DNA of 64,000 nt from Planctomycetota bacterium (lineage in GTDB: Bacteria > Planctomycetota > Phycisphaerae > SM23-33): contig JAKJER010000001.1 of the NCBI GenBank assembly GCA_022705325.1, positions 186,001 to 250,000 of the forward strand. Reading direction: 5' to 3'. A program made the position numbers and the translations under genes. The notes beneath the pieces were generated by a model, which had not been told where the DNA came from, made no database searches, and saw only the letters and a program-made list of their open reading frames with translations. Shown here in pieces: positions 30,446-40,200 of this stretch (position 1 is the first letter of the stretch; each line of letters begins with the position of its first letter).

Positions 30446-31672
30446 ATGATACTGACCATCCTCCTGGCCTTGCTGGTCCTGGGCATCGCCTTCTACCAGG
30501 TGACGCAGGGACTGTTCAGCGCCTTGATCATGACCATCCTGACGGTGCTGTCAGCCGCCATCGCGTTCAACTACTACGAGCTGCTGGCCCGGGAACTGTA
30601 CGCCTACCAGCCCTCGCACGCCGACGCGATCGCGCTGCTGGCCCTGTTCATCCTGCCGCTGCTGGCCCTGCGGTGGGTCTACGACTTCTTCCTGGGCGGC
30701 AACGTGGTCTTCGGCGTCTGGGCCGACCGCATCGGCGGGGGAGCGCTGGGCATCGTCAGCGGCATCATCCTGGTCGGCGTGCTGGCGGTGGCCATCCAGA
30801 TGCTGCCCATGGGACGCAGCATCCTCGGCTATGAGCCCTTCGACCCCGCCCTCCAGCGACAGACGGGCCTGGCCCCGTTTTACCCCGACCAGTTCGTCCT
30901 CGGCATGGTCGAGAAGCTCTCCACCGCCTCCCTGGCCAACGACAGGCCCTACGAGAAGGTCCACGACAATCTGCTCCGCGAACTCTACTGCGCCCGCAAC
31001 GACGCCGGCTACCAGAGCCAGATCACCAGCGACGCCTCCGACATCCCCGGCTGGATGGCCGTCGAAGCCGCCTACCGGCCCGGCGAGGCGGAACTCAAGG
31101 CCCTGGGCGACGTCCCGCCCAACCCCCTGATGGGCAAGCAGGCGGCCAGCCGCGTCGTCGTCGTCCGCGTCCAGGTGGACGAGAAGACCCGCGAGGTCCC
31201 CGCGGAAGACAAGGAAGGCAGCGACTGGTGGTATCTGCCGGCCACCCACTTCCGCCTGGTCACCACCGAGGGCAACAGCTACTACCCCGTCGCCTACCTC
31301 ACCTGGGACCACAAGAACGGGCAGTACAAGCTGAACCCGGCCAAGATCGAGGACGGGCAGGTCCAGATCGCCAACCTGCTGGTGGGGCGAAAGTGGTACG
31401 TCAAGGGCGGCCCGCCGAAGCTCACGGTGGACTGGGTGTACGTCCTGCCCGACGATCCGTCCGAGGGCAAGAAGCCCGATGAACTGCCCCCCGGAATGAC
31501 CTTCGAGCGCCCGCGGTACATGGTCTTCCGCCGCGTCTGCAAGCAGACCATGCCCGCGACCATCCGGCCGGGGCTGCCCCCGGTCTTCGGGCCCGGCGGG
31601 GCGACCACCACGCCCACCCAGCCGGCACCCAAGTTCCTGCCCCTGCTGAGCGAGCCGCTGCCCAGACGGTAG
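30446..31672 (+). CDS. CvpA-like membrane protein with large soluble C-terminal domain
   Basis: 408 residues. Four N-terminal hydrophobic segments follow the CvpA (colicin V production) layout (MILTILLALLVLGIAFYQVTQGLFSALIMTILTVLSAAIAF, then ADAIALLALFILPLLALRWVYDFFLG, and GGGALGIVSGIILVGVLAVAIQML). A soluble part of about 280 residues with no recognised motif comes next, and the C-terminus is Pro/Ala-rich. It begins 39 bases after the pseudo-ATPase stop, so the two are probably one operon and may work in the same envelope machine. Confidence 0.75.
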   Translation: MILTILLALLVLGIAFYQVTQGLFSALIMTILTVLSAAIAFNYYELLARELYAYQPSHADAIALLALFILPLLALRWVYDFFLGGNVVFGVWADRIGGGALGIVSGIILVGVLAVAIQMLPMGRSILGYEPFDPALQRQTGLAPFYPDQFVLGMVEKLSTASLANDRPYEKVHDNLLRELYCARNDAGYQSQITSDASDIPGWMAVEAAYRPGEAELKALGDVPPNPLMGKQAASRVVVVRVQVDEKTREVPAEDKEGSDWWYLPATHFRLVTTEGNSYYPVAYLTWDHKNGQYKLNPAKIEDGQVQIANLLVGRKWYVKGGPPKLTVDWVYVLPDDPSEGKKPDELPPGMTFERPRYMVFRRVCKQTMPATIRPGLPPVFGPGGATTTPTQPAPKFLPLLSEPLPRR

Positions 31673-31729
31673 GGCCCGCACCGCGACGTCAGGGCTTGCG
31701 CGAACGCTGGCGCCCGACAGGCAAGGGAA

Positions 31730-32857
31730 TCACCGACCGTCTGCCGATACCCTGCCGATAAACTGCCGATAATCGGCCGTTAACGAGTAGGCCCTGGCCT
31801 TGCGGGACGAGTTGGACACCCGCAGCCACCCTTCGCTGACCCAGACACTCAGCAGATTCCTGGCCGTTCGTGCAGCCAACCCCAGTGTTCTGGCTACGTC
31901 CGCGGACGTGATCTCTTCGCGCGTTGCGAATAGCCCCAACACTGCGCGGGCGCGGCGGTCCAGGCGGCGGATCTCTTCCGGATGGTCTGGCACGCCTTCC
32001 TTCGCCAGCCTCAATGCCTCCTCGCGAACCATGTCGAACACGCCCCGAAGCGTCTGGACAAAGTACGCCAGCCACGCCGTCAGGTCGGCTTCCTCCCGCC
32101 CTTCATAGTAATTGGAATGGGGATGGACGGCCAGCGAGCGATAGTATTCCTGGAGGGTGCGGGCGTGGTGCTCTTCCAGCGAGAAGAACCCGTTCAGCCC
32201 ATACCCCCCCCGGTGGAGAATGAAGGTCGCCAGCAACCGGGCCGTCCGCCCGTTCCCGTCGTAATACGGATGAATCGTCACGAACTGATAATGCACCAGG
32301 CCGGCGATCACGGGAACGGGGATTCCTTCCCTGTCGGCCTGCTGGGCCCACCGCACCATCTGCGCCATCAGGTCTGGCACATCCTTCGCCTGGGGAGGCA
32401 GATAGACGATGGCCCCTGACCCCGCGTCCCGGATCACGTTCTGGCCCGTGCGGTACGGCGTGGGCCTGGCACGCGGGCCTTTCTCGACCAGGGCATGGAG
32501 CTTGCGGACAAGATCTTCGGTCAGCTCGGCTTTCCGCTCGGCCCACGCTTCCACCTTCTCCAGTGCGTTCCAGTAGTTCCGGACTTCGCGGACGTCCCGC
32601 TCGCGGCCGGAGAACGTGGTCCGCTGTCCCGCGAGTATCTGCCGGGCCTCCTCAAGGGTCAGCCGATTGCCTTCGATCCGAGTGGAGAAATGAGTGGAAC
32701 GGACGCGGGCGCGATATCGCAGTTCCGCCTCTACCGCCGGGGGCAGAGGAATGTGCTCCACCAGCGCTCGGGCAGCCTCGATGCGCATGAGGTCGTCCAC
32801 CACAGGCGCCGTGAGGGTGTAACGTGGAATCCAGACCTGTCTTCTTCGATCGGGCAT
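31730..32857 (-). CDS. Fic family protein (class II, self-inhibited) with winged-helix C-terminus
   Basis: 375 residues from the ATG at 32857. The Fic motif HPYYDGNGR starts at His196, with all residues required for AMP transfer present. Ahead of it, residues 58-64 read STRIEGN, matching the inhibitory (S/T)xxxE(G/N) helix placed N-terminal to the Fic fold (class II). The C-terminal 70 residues form a winged helix (ARAVLGLFATREEITSADVARTLGLAARTARNLL). Fic proteins usually AMPylate target proteins; the DNA-binding-like end suggests autoregulation or a transcriptional target. No toxin-antitoxin partner is adjacent. It is divergent from the agarase-like gene. Confidence 0.92.
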   Translation of the reverse strand: MPDRRRQVWIPRYTLTAPVVDDLMRIEAARALVEHIPLPPAVEAELRYRARVRSTHFSTRIEGNRLTLEEARQILAGQRTTFSGRERDVREVRNYWNALEKVEAWAERKAELTEDLVRKLHALVEKGPRARPTPYRTGQNVIRDAGSGAIVYLPPQAKDVPDLMAQMVRWAQQADREGIPVPVIAGLVHYQFVTIHPYYDGNGRTARLLATFILHRGGYGLNGFFSLEEHHARTLQEYYRSLAVHPHSNYYEGREEADLTAWLAYFVQTLRGVFDMVREEALRLAKEGVPDHPEEIRRLDRRARAVLGLFATREEITSADVARTLGLAARTARNLLSVWVSEGWLRVSNSSRKARAYSLTADYRQFIGRVSADGR

Positions 32858-32940
32858 TAACGGGCTTTCGTTTCCGTTTCCTATTGTACCGCTCGCGGCA
32901 GAAACCGCCACGCTGCGTTTAGCCCTCGTGGAGAATCACT

Positions 32941-35022
32941 ATGCGCTCACGTACGCTTGTGTTTGCATGGACCGTGCTGGTGCTTTCGGCCCCGGTCCGG
33001 TCGGCCGACAAGGTCCTGCTGGATTCCACCCGTCCGGACGAGTCGGTCCGCGTGGAGGCCGACCAGGGCGCGACGATCTCCCGGGCCGGGGGAGCGGACG
33101 CAGCGCGCCTGCTGCTGCGCACGCCGGCGTCGAAGGGCTGGCCGGGCTTGCGGTTGGTCCCCAAGGCGGGCGGGTGGGACCTGTCCGCATGGTCGCACGT
33201 GGAGGTGGCGGTCCGCAACGTCGGCAAGCAGGCGCTCAAGGTGTTCGTCCGCGTCGACAACCCCGGGGCCGACGGCAGGAACTTCTGCGCGACGGAGTCG
33301 CAGTCGATCGGTCCGGGGCGCAGCGGGACCGTGCGGGTGCAACTCACGTGGTGCCACGGGCCCATGCCGGACAAGCCGCTGTTCGGCATGAGGGGCTATC
33401 CGTCAGCCGGCGGGCTGGACCTGGCCCGCATCGTCGGCGTGCAGGTGTTCATGAACAAGCCCTCCAGGGAGCACGACTGGGAGGTGCTGTCGGTCAAGGC
33501 GACGGGGCGGGGCGGGCCGGCCCCGGCGGCCAGGGGAGGCAAGTTCTTCCCGCTGATCGACACGTTCGGGCAGTACAAGCACCGCGACTGGCCGGGCAAG
33601 ACGCACTCGCTGGACGACCTCCAGAAGCGCCGATCCCAGGAGCAGGCCGATCTCGAAAAGCAGCCCGGACCGTCCGACTGGGACCGGTACGGCGGCTGGC
33701 AGGGAGGGCCGAAGCTTGACGCGACAGGGTTCTTCCGCGTCCAGAAGCACAAGGGCAAGTGGTGGCTGGTGGACCCGGAGGGCAGGCTGTTCTGGTCGCA
33801 CGGCATCGACTGCGTGCTGGCGCAGGACCACACGCCCATCGACGAGCGCGACGCGTGGTTCGAGGACTTCCCCGGCCGGCAGAGCGGGCTGAGCGAGTTC
33901 CTCGGCCGCGGGCGCGTCCTGAAGGGCCACTACGCCGACCGCCAGGTGAAGACGTACAGCTTCGCGGCCGCCAACCTGAAGCGCAAGTACGGCCCCGCCT
34001 GGGCGGAGACCGCCGGGCAGCTTGCCCACCGGCGCCTGCGAAGCTGGGGGATGAACACCGTCGCCAACTGGTCCAACCGCGACGTGGCGCAGATGCGCCG
34101 CACGCCGTACGTCGCGACGATCAATTTCAAGAGCCGCCTGCTGGAAGGCAGCAGCGGCTACTGGGGCAAGTTCCGCGACGTGTTCGACGAGTCGTTCGAG
34201 CGCGAGCTGACCAGGCGGATGGAGGCCGAGCGAGGCCAGAGCGCGGGCGACCCGTGGTGCGTGGGATACTTCGTGGACAACGAGATCGCCTGGGGCAACG
34301 AGACCTCGCTGGCCCTGGGCGCGCTCAAGAGCCCGAGCGACCAGCCGGCCAAGAAGGCCTTCATCGACGAACTGCGGACCAAGTACCAGACCGTCGAGAA
34401 GCTCAACGCCGCCTGGGGCGTGAAGTACGCCTCGTGGCAGGCGATGATCGACGACACCGACCCCAAGGTGGACGCCACGAAGGCCAAGGCCGACCTGGAG
34501 GCGTTCTACACCCGGACGGCCGACCGCTACTTCTCGGTCATCCGCGCCGCGGTCAAGAAGGTCGCGCCCAACCAGCTCTACCTGGGCTGCCGCTTCGCCT
34601 GGGTCAACCACCTGGCTGCCGAGTCCGGCGCTCGCCACTGCGACGTGGTCAGCTACAACCTGTATCGTCGCAGCGTGGCCGACTTCAAGCTGCCCGGCGG
34701 GGCGGACGTGCCGCTGATCATCGGCGAGTTCCACTTCGGCGCCCTGGACCGCGGGATGTTCCACACCGGGCTGGTGCCCTGCAAGGACCAGGCCGACCGC
34801 GCCGCCCACTACCGCGACTACGTCCGCGGCTGCATGAAGCACCCGGCCTTCGTCGGCTGCCACTGGTTCAAGTACCAGGACGAGCCCACCACCGGCCGGA
34901 CGCTCGATGAGGAGAACTACCAGATCGGCTTCATCGACGTCGCCGACACGCCGTACCCCGAGACCGTCCAGGCCAGCCGCGAGGTCGGCTACAAGATGTA
35001 CCGCGAGCGGATGGGGGAGTGA
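32941..35022 (+). CDS. Secreted agarase-like glycoside hydrolase
   Basis: 693 residues with a signal peptide (MRSRTLVFAWTVLVLSAPVRSA). A ~165-residue N-terminal beta-sandwich (carbohydrate-binding-like, DLSAWSHVEVAVRNVGKQALKVFVRVDNPG) precedes a TIM-barrel catalytic domain: KWWLVDPEGRLFWSHGIDCV, RRLRSWGMNTVANWS, VGYFVDNEIAWGNE (candidate acid/base Glu448), and PLIIGEFHFGALDRG (candidate nucleophile Glu596). These blocks are those of GH50/GH42-like beta-agarases annotated in marine planctomycetes. It probably cleaves an algal galactan outside the cytoplasm; exact specificity is inferred. Confidence 0.8.
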   Translation: MRSRTLVFAWTVLVLSAPVRSADKVLLDSTRPDESVRVEADQGATISRAGGADAARLLLRTPASKGWPGLRLVPKAGGWDLSAWSHVEVAVRNVGKQALKVFVRVDNPGADGRNFCATESQSIGPGRSGTVRVQLTWCHGPMPDKPLFGMRGYPSAGGLDLARIVGVQVFMNKPSREHDWEVLSVKATGRGGPAPAARGGKFFPLIDTFGQYKHRDWPGKTHSLDDLQKRRSQEQADLEKQPGPSDWDRYGGWQGGPKLDATGFFRVQKHKGKWWLVDPEGRLFWSHGIDCVLAQDHTPIDERDAWFEDFPGRQSGLSEFLGRGRVLKGHYADRQVKTYSFAAANLKRKYGPAWAETAGQLAHRRLRSWGMNTVANWSNRDVAQMRRTPYVATINFKSRLLEGSSGYWGKFRDVFDESFERELTRRMEAERGQSAGDPWCVGYFVDNEIAWGNETSLALGALKSPSDQPAKKAFIDELRTKYQTVEKLNAAWGVKYASWQAMIDDTDPKVDATKAKADLEAFYTRTADRYFSVIRAAVKKVAPNQLYLGCRFAWVNHLAAESGARHCDVVSYNLYRRSVADFKLPGGADVPLIIGEFHFGALDRGMFHTGLVPCKDQADRAAHYRDYVRGCMKHPAFVGCHWFKYQDEPTTGRTLDEENYQIGFIDVADTPYPETVQASREVGYKMYRERMGE

Positions 35023-35173
35023 TCCCATGCCGCACCCTGTTTAGGAGCGTGATAGTCTCTTTAGAGGATCATACCCTGGCATGCTTTGCCCGTGCCTGTC
35101 CCCGATTTCCGGAACTTCAGGACTGGACAAGTCAAGAGGTCATCTATAGGATACGGCGCAGAAAGGGGCACAC
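35023..35173. other. Intergenic region upstream of the TIR gene
   Basis: The base composition falls here to match the TIR gene. No promoter is clear. AGAAAGGGG lies a few bases before the ATG at 35174. Confidence 0.35.
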
Positions 35174-36190
35174 ATGAGAATAGCTCTATTTCGTGATGAT
35201 ACGGCGAAGTTGGATCCGGCGGTCCTTCTGCCAGGACTTAACAAACGGATGCCAGGACTGACAGCGGGTGCAGGCTCTGAAGCCGTCACAATACCAGGGG
35301 ACGTTGTCTATTCACCGGTTACATACAAGAAGCTTCCAGCCGTCATACGCAAAGCCGAACCGATGAATGACTTAGTTATCGTGTTTACTGAAAAGCCATA
35401 CGACAACAATTTCTTCTTTGACTCGCCAGGCAGAACGGTCATTGTCTCATCCCACGAGTGGGACATGATTACAGTAGTATCTCGCCTGACCGGTGCCGCC
35501 TTTTGCATTTGCACCCTTATTATTGAAGAACTCGGCATTGGTCCAAGGCATCAGGAAAGAGACATTGGGTGCGTCAACGATTTCTGCTGGGATAAGACTG
35601 CAATTGAACGTTCCATACGATGCGGTTATATCTGTCCCAAGTGTCTCTCAAATGCCAAGAATTTGACAAAAGACAAGAAGGCCCTGAAAGAGCAGGTGCA
35701 GGTTGTGCTCAGGGACATAGCAGACGCATCCCGGAGCGAGATCGACATCGTGACATGGTGGGACAGGCTTGAAAGAAGAGACGGCTTTGACGCCTTCATC
35801 TGCTATCACTCCAGAGATGCGGACGAGGCTAAGAAGTTGAATGCGCAATTGAAAGCAAGAGGAATTCGAACCTGGTTTGATAAGGAACAGATTCCTCCAG
35901 GCCGCAAATGGGTGGATGTCCTGCAGCAGAGGATTCAGGATGTTCGGACGGCAGTTGTGGTCGTCGGATCCAGCGGGATCGGCCCATGGCAGAGCATGGA
36001 AGTGGATGCCTTCATTCAGGAGTTCCTGCGGAGGAAGTGCCCCGTGATTCCGGTTATTGTGAAGAAATGCAGAAAGGCTCCGCAATTGCCGCTCTTCTTG
36101 AAACAGTTCCAATACCTGGATTTCCGAAACAGCAATTCCCCTCTAGTGACCCTGGTGTGGGGCATAACCGGCCAAAGGCCCCAAGGCTAG
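35174..36190 (+). CDS. TIR-domain protein with N-terminal cysteine-rich domain, likely defence effector
   Basis: 338 residues in AT-richer DNA than the neighbours. The C-terminal part (about 203-330) is a TIR domain: FDAFICYHSRDADEAKKLNAQL (strand A and box 1), the BB-loop-like DKEQIPPGRKW, and VVVVGSSGIGPWQSMEVDAF with Glu276 in the position of the NADase catalytic glutamate. The N-terminal 170 residues are unfamiliar. They include LVIVFTEKPYDNNFFFDS and a cluster GCVNDFCWDK...CGYICPKCL (Cys133-157) that could bind zinc. Bacterial TIR proteins of this kind often destroy or cyclise NAD in phage defence. The gene lies next to a VapBC pair, so this looks like a small acquired defence patch. Confidence 0.8.
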   Translation: MRIALFRDDTAKLDPAVLLPGLNKRMPGLTAGAGSEAVTIPGDVVYSPVTYKKLPAVIRKAEPMNDLVIVFTEKPYDNNFFFDSPGRTVIVSSHEWDMITVVSRLTGAAFCICTLIIEELGIGPRHQERDIGCVNDFCWDKTAIERSIRCGYICPKCLSNAKNLTKDKKALKEQVQVVLRDIADASRSEIDIVTWWDRLERRDGFDAFICYHSRDADEAKKLNAQLKARGIRTWFDKEQIPPGRKWVDVLQQRIQDVRTAVVVVGSSGIGPWQSMEVDAFIQEFLRRKCPVIPVIVKKCRKAPQLPLFLKQFQYLDFRNSNSPLVTLVWGITGQRPQG

Positions 36191-36494
36191 TCCGAAACAA
36201 GCTGGTTGCGCGATCTTGCAGTTGTTGGGTCCAGGTCTGATCGCCTTGCTTGGTGGACGGTGCCGATGTCGGACTTGGAGAACCTGTGAGAATCGAGGGG
36301 ACACGCATTATGAACCTCCGGTTCACCCACATCCCGGGTGGGCGTCGGATGAACGGCGAAGACTCTCGCAAATGCGAACGCCCGTCAGACTGGCGGTTGA
36401 CGAGATTGGACGCGGCTCGCCGTTCACCCGACTGTTGGTGGCCGTTGCCTTTGGCCGCTCCGCAGTATATACTATTATACATACGACGGAGAAC
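36191..36494. other. Intergenic region between TIR and vapBC genes
   Basis: No gene is supported. Short frames here show no known domain. Its last 40 bases are AT-rich and carry the vapBC operator/promoter-like sequence. Confidence 0.4.
36465..36484. promoter_or_regulatory. AT-rich inverted repeat ahead of vapBC
   Basis: GTATATACTATTATACATAC contains paired GTATA (36465-36469) and TATAC (36476-36480) arms. It ends 10 bases before the antitoxin start. It could serve as both the -10 region and the operator for VapB autoregulation, a normal arrangement for such modules. Confidence 0.45.
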
Positions 36495-36734
36495 ATGCGA
36501 ATGACCACAATGGCAAAGGTATTCTGGAACGGGGCCAGTCAGGCTGTTCGCCTGCCGAAGGAGTTCCGCTTCGAGGGCGACGAGGTGTGCGTCAAGCGCG
36601 TCGGGGCCGCCGTCATCCTCTACCCCAAGGGGTCTGAGTGGGAGCTGATGGACGAGGCCATCGGGCAGGTGGACGAGGACTTCATGGCCGATCGGAATCA
36701 GCCGCGGGGCCCAGACAGGCGGAAACATCTATGA
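36495..36734 (+). CDS. vapB: VapB/AbrB-type antitoxin
   Basis: About 79 residues from the ATG at 36495, behind GGAG; further in-frame ATGs at 36501 and 36510 are possible starts. The N-terminal half is a SpoVT/AbrB swapped-hairpin DNA-binding fold (MAKVFWNGASQAVRLPKEFRFEGDEVCVKRVGAAVILYPK). The rest should wrap the toxin. It overlaps vapC as ATGA. The antitoxin is expected to neutralise VapC and repress its own promoter through the adjacent AT-rich repeat. Confidence 0.88.
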   Translation: MRMTTMAKVFWNGASQAVRLPKEFRFEGDEVCVKRVGAAVILYPKGSEWELMDEAIGQVDEDFMADRNQPRGPDRRKHL

Positions 36735-37135
36735 TCCGCGTCCTGCTGGACAGCTGCACGTGCATTGAGCTTCTTCGCGGGCGGGCGCCGCGGGTTCGCC
36801 GCCGGCTGGAGAAGCTGGCCCCCGATCAGGCCGCCATTTCCTGTATCACGCTCGCGGAGTTGCAGTACGGAGCAGCCAAGTCCAGCGATCCGGCCCGACA
36901 CGCGGAACTGTTGGCGAAGTTTTGTGCCCCACTGTCGATCCTGCCGTTCGACAGCGTGGCGTCGACGACATACGGACGGGTGCGGCGCGAACTGGAGCGT
37001 CAAGGCACGCCGATAGGTCCTCTCGACACCCTGATCGCCGCTCATGCCCTGTCGCTCAACCTGATGCTGATCACCGGCAACCTCGGGGAGTTCAGCCGCG
37101 TCCGCGGTCTGTGCGTCAAGGACTGGCAAGGCTAA
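36731..37135 (+). CDS. vapC: VapC-type PIN-domain ribonuclease toxin
   Basis: 134 residues. PIN landmarks: LLDSCTCIELLRG at the N-terminus with the first acidic residue, ISCITLAELQYGA with the conserved Glu, GPLDTLIAAHALSLNLMLITGN with the third and fourth acidic/polar positions, and a final EFSRVRGLCVKDW. The second position of the N-terminal motif is Glu where many VapCs have Asp. It is an RNase by family. Start codon overlaps the antitoxin stop, so expression is coupled. Confidence 0.9.
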   Translation: MIRVLLDSCTCIELLRGRAPRVRRRLEKLAPDQAAISCITLAELQYGAAKSSDPARHAELLAKFCAPLSILPFDSVASTTYGRVRRELERQGTPIGPLDTLIAAHALSLNLMLITGNLGEFSRVRGLCVKDWQG

Positions 37136-37190
37136 TCAGGTACTCGTTGGCGTCCGAAAGAGCAATCGGGGAAGAAGAGGCAATCGGGAC

Positions 37191-37220
37191 TTGCCCGCGA
37201 CGTTTCATGAATGGCATAAT
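37191..37220 (+). promoter_or_regulatory. Probable promoter of the HzsA-like gene
   Basis: TTGCCC (37191-37196) and CATAAT (37215-37220) are spaced by 18 bases, 24 bases before the chosen ATG at 37245, which itself has GGAAG at good spacing. Confidence 0.45.
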
Positions 37221-37244
37221 GTACGGCCATTAAGGAAGTCAATC

Positions 37245-40200
37245 ATGGGTTACAAAGCCAGCATCCCGCTCGTCGTCTTGTCTCTGTTGTCCCTTGCGGT
37301 CCAGGTCTATGGCGAGCCGGTCGCGCAGGCCAAGCCCTCCTGGGCGCAGGCGGTGGCGGAGGCCCGTGCGGCGGCCAAGGCGATTGCGCAGGCGGGCGCG
37401 CTGGACAGCGGCGTGCTGGCGGCCGGCCAGCCGGCACGCAAGATCAGCGTGGACCTGACCGGGTGGGACGAGATGTGGCTGTGCGTTCGGGCTGAGGGCG
37501 AGGATCGCGGTCGCGAGTCGGCTGTCTGGGGCGAGCCGGTGCTGGTGGACAAGGACGGCAAGCGGACGCCGCTGGCGAAGATGGGCCCGGCTGTGCTCAA
37601 GATCGGGCGGGGGCATCTGCGAACGAGCGGGCGCGACAACAAACCGATCGCCGCCGGCGGCAAGGAGTACGCCTCGGCCCTGTGGCATCGCCCGGGCGAG
37701 ATGATGTACAAGCTGGGCGGGCGGTTCGTGCGGCTGGAGGCGGAGGTGGGCGTGGAGGCGTCGGCGGGCAAGAAGGTCGCCCTGCGCTTCCGCGTGCAGC
37801 GGTCGAGCGTGCTGAGCCTGTGGGATCGTCTGGCTGCGGAGTATCCCCTCGAGTGCGACTGGCTGATCCAGGACCTGCGGGCGATCGGGGTGGCGGTGCA
37901 CGCGCCGGGCTCGGACGCCGAGGAGTACCCGGTGCGGTTCGTGTCGGACCGGGCGGAGGCGGAGCTGGTTGCGAAGCTTGTGCAGCACGTGACCAGTGAG
38001 ATAAGCGGTGAGCAAGCTCGCGCAACGGCGAACGGCGAGCAAGCTCGCCCGCTAAACGAGTCTCGCCCGCTGAACGAGGCTCGCCCGCAGAGCGCGAACG
38101 CGTTGGAGGCGTACGTGGAGGCCTGTCGCAGGCGTCGCGTGCAGCGGTTGCGTCCGCTGCTGGATCACTGCGACAAGATCGTATTCACCAAGCACTTCAA
38201 CATGGGCGGCTCGCACTACGCCTACACCGAGGCGGTCAGCGACGGCGTGGCCGAGCGGAACTTCCGCGCGGGCACGGCCCTGTGCCTGCTGGAGCGCAGC
38301 GGCGACGACTACCGCGTCCGCACGCTCCTCGAGGACGACAAGGGCGTCATTCGCGACCCGGCCGTCTCGTACGACGCCAGGACGCTTCTGTTCTCGTGGA
38401 AGAAGTCCGACCGCGAGGACGACTACCATCTCTACGACATGGACGTGGCCAGCGGCTCGGTGCGGCAGATCACCTCCGGCCTGGGCCACGCCGACTACGA
38501 GGCCGATTATCTCCCCAACGGCGACATCGTGTTCAACTCCACCCGGTGCGTGCAGTTCGTGGACTGCTGGATCACCGAGGTCAGCAACCTCTACACGTGC
38601 GACAAGGACGGCAAGTTTCTCCGCCGCCTGAGCTTCGACCAGGTGCACACGAACTTCCCGGCCGTCACGGGCGACGGCATCGTCCTGTACACCCGCTGGG
38701 ACTACAACGACCGCGGGCAGATCTACCCGCAGGGGCTGTTCCAGATGAACGCGGACGGGACCAACCAGACCGAGTTCTACGGGAACAACTCGTTCTTCCC
38801 CACGACGATCCTGCACGCCCGTGGCATTCCCGGCACGCAGAACGTCATCGCCATCGCCACCGGGCACCACAGCCGCCAGACCGGCAAGCTGATAGTGATC
38901 GACCCGTCCAAGGGCCGGCAGGAGAACGAGGGCGTGCAGCTCGCCGCCCCGCTGCGCGAGACCCGGGCCGACCGAATCGACGCCTACGGGCAGGACGGCG
39001 AGCTGTTCCAGTATCCCTATCCGGTCACGGCCAGGACCTTCCTGGTGGCCTACCACCCGTGGGGCTGGGAGGACCGCGATCCGAAGTTCGGCGTGTACTT
39101 CATGGACATCGACGGACGGCGCGAGCTGCTGGCCAGCGACGCGCGAATCTCGTGCAACCAGGCCATCCCGGTCGCGCCGCGCAAGGCGGCCGCCCCGCGC
39201 CCCAGCCCGGTGAACTACGCGAAGAAAGAAGGCACGTTCTACGTGCAGGACGTCTACGTGGGCCCGGGCCTGGCCGGCATCGAGCGCGGAACGGTCAAGA
39301 AGCTTCGCGTGATCAGCCTGGACTTCCGCCCGGTGGTGGCGGGGGGCAACGGCAACGGCGGCCCGGCCGGCGGCGCGTTCGTCTCCACGCCCGTGTCCAC
39401 CGGCAACGGCTGCTGGGACCCCAAGATCGTCCTGGGCGAGGCCGAGGTGCACGCCGACGGCTCGGCGTTCTTCACCGCGCCGGCCCACACGCCGCTGTAC
39501 TTCCAGTGCGTCGACGAGAACGGCTGTGTCGTGCAGACCATGCGAAGCTGGGCGACGCTCCAGCCGGGCGAGAACGCCGCCTGCGTCGGCTGCCACGAGT
39601 CCAAGAACTCCGCGCCCATCCCGTACACCGGCGCGACGCAGGCCCTGAAGAAAGGCGCCCAGCCGCTGGCGGCCTTCCATGGCCCGTCCCGCGGGTTCAG
39701 CTACGCCAAGGAGATCCAGCCCATCCTGGACAAGCACTGCATCCGCTGCCACGACGACCGGACCAGGAAGCTCGCGGTCAAGGCTCCGGTCGAGCCGGGG
39801 CGGCGCTCCGCCATCGACGTGAGCAAGGCCTGCCAGATCGTCCCGATCCACTCGACCTGGCGGTACACGATGGTCAAGCCGGCCGACGGATGGCACAAGG
39901 AGGACTTCGACGACTCCAAGTGGCAGACCGGCCAGGCGGGCTTCGGGCACGTCGGCAACACCCGCTGGAACACGCCGGACATCTGCATCCGCCAGGCGGT
40001 CACGCTGACGGCCGACCAGGTCAAGCAGATCAACTGCATCGCCATCTGGCACGACGAGGACGCGGAGGTGTACATCAACGGCGTGCTGGCGCTGAAGGTG
40101 ACCAGCCACCGCGACGACTACACGCTGATGCCGATCGACGCCGCGGGCCGAAAAGCCCTGCGGGCGGGCAAGAACGTGATCGCCGTCTCCTGCAAACAGA

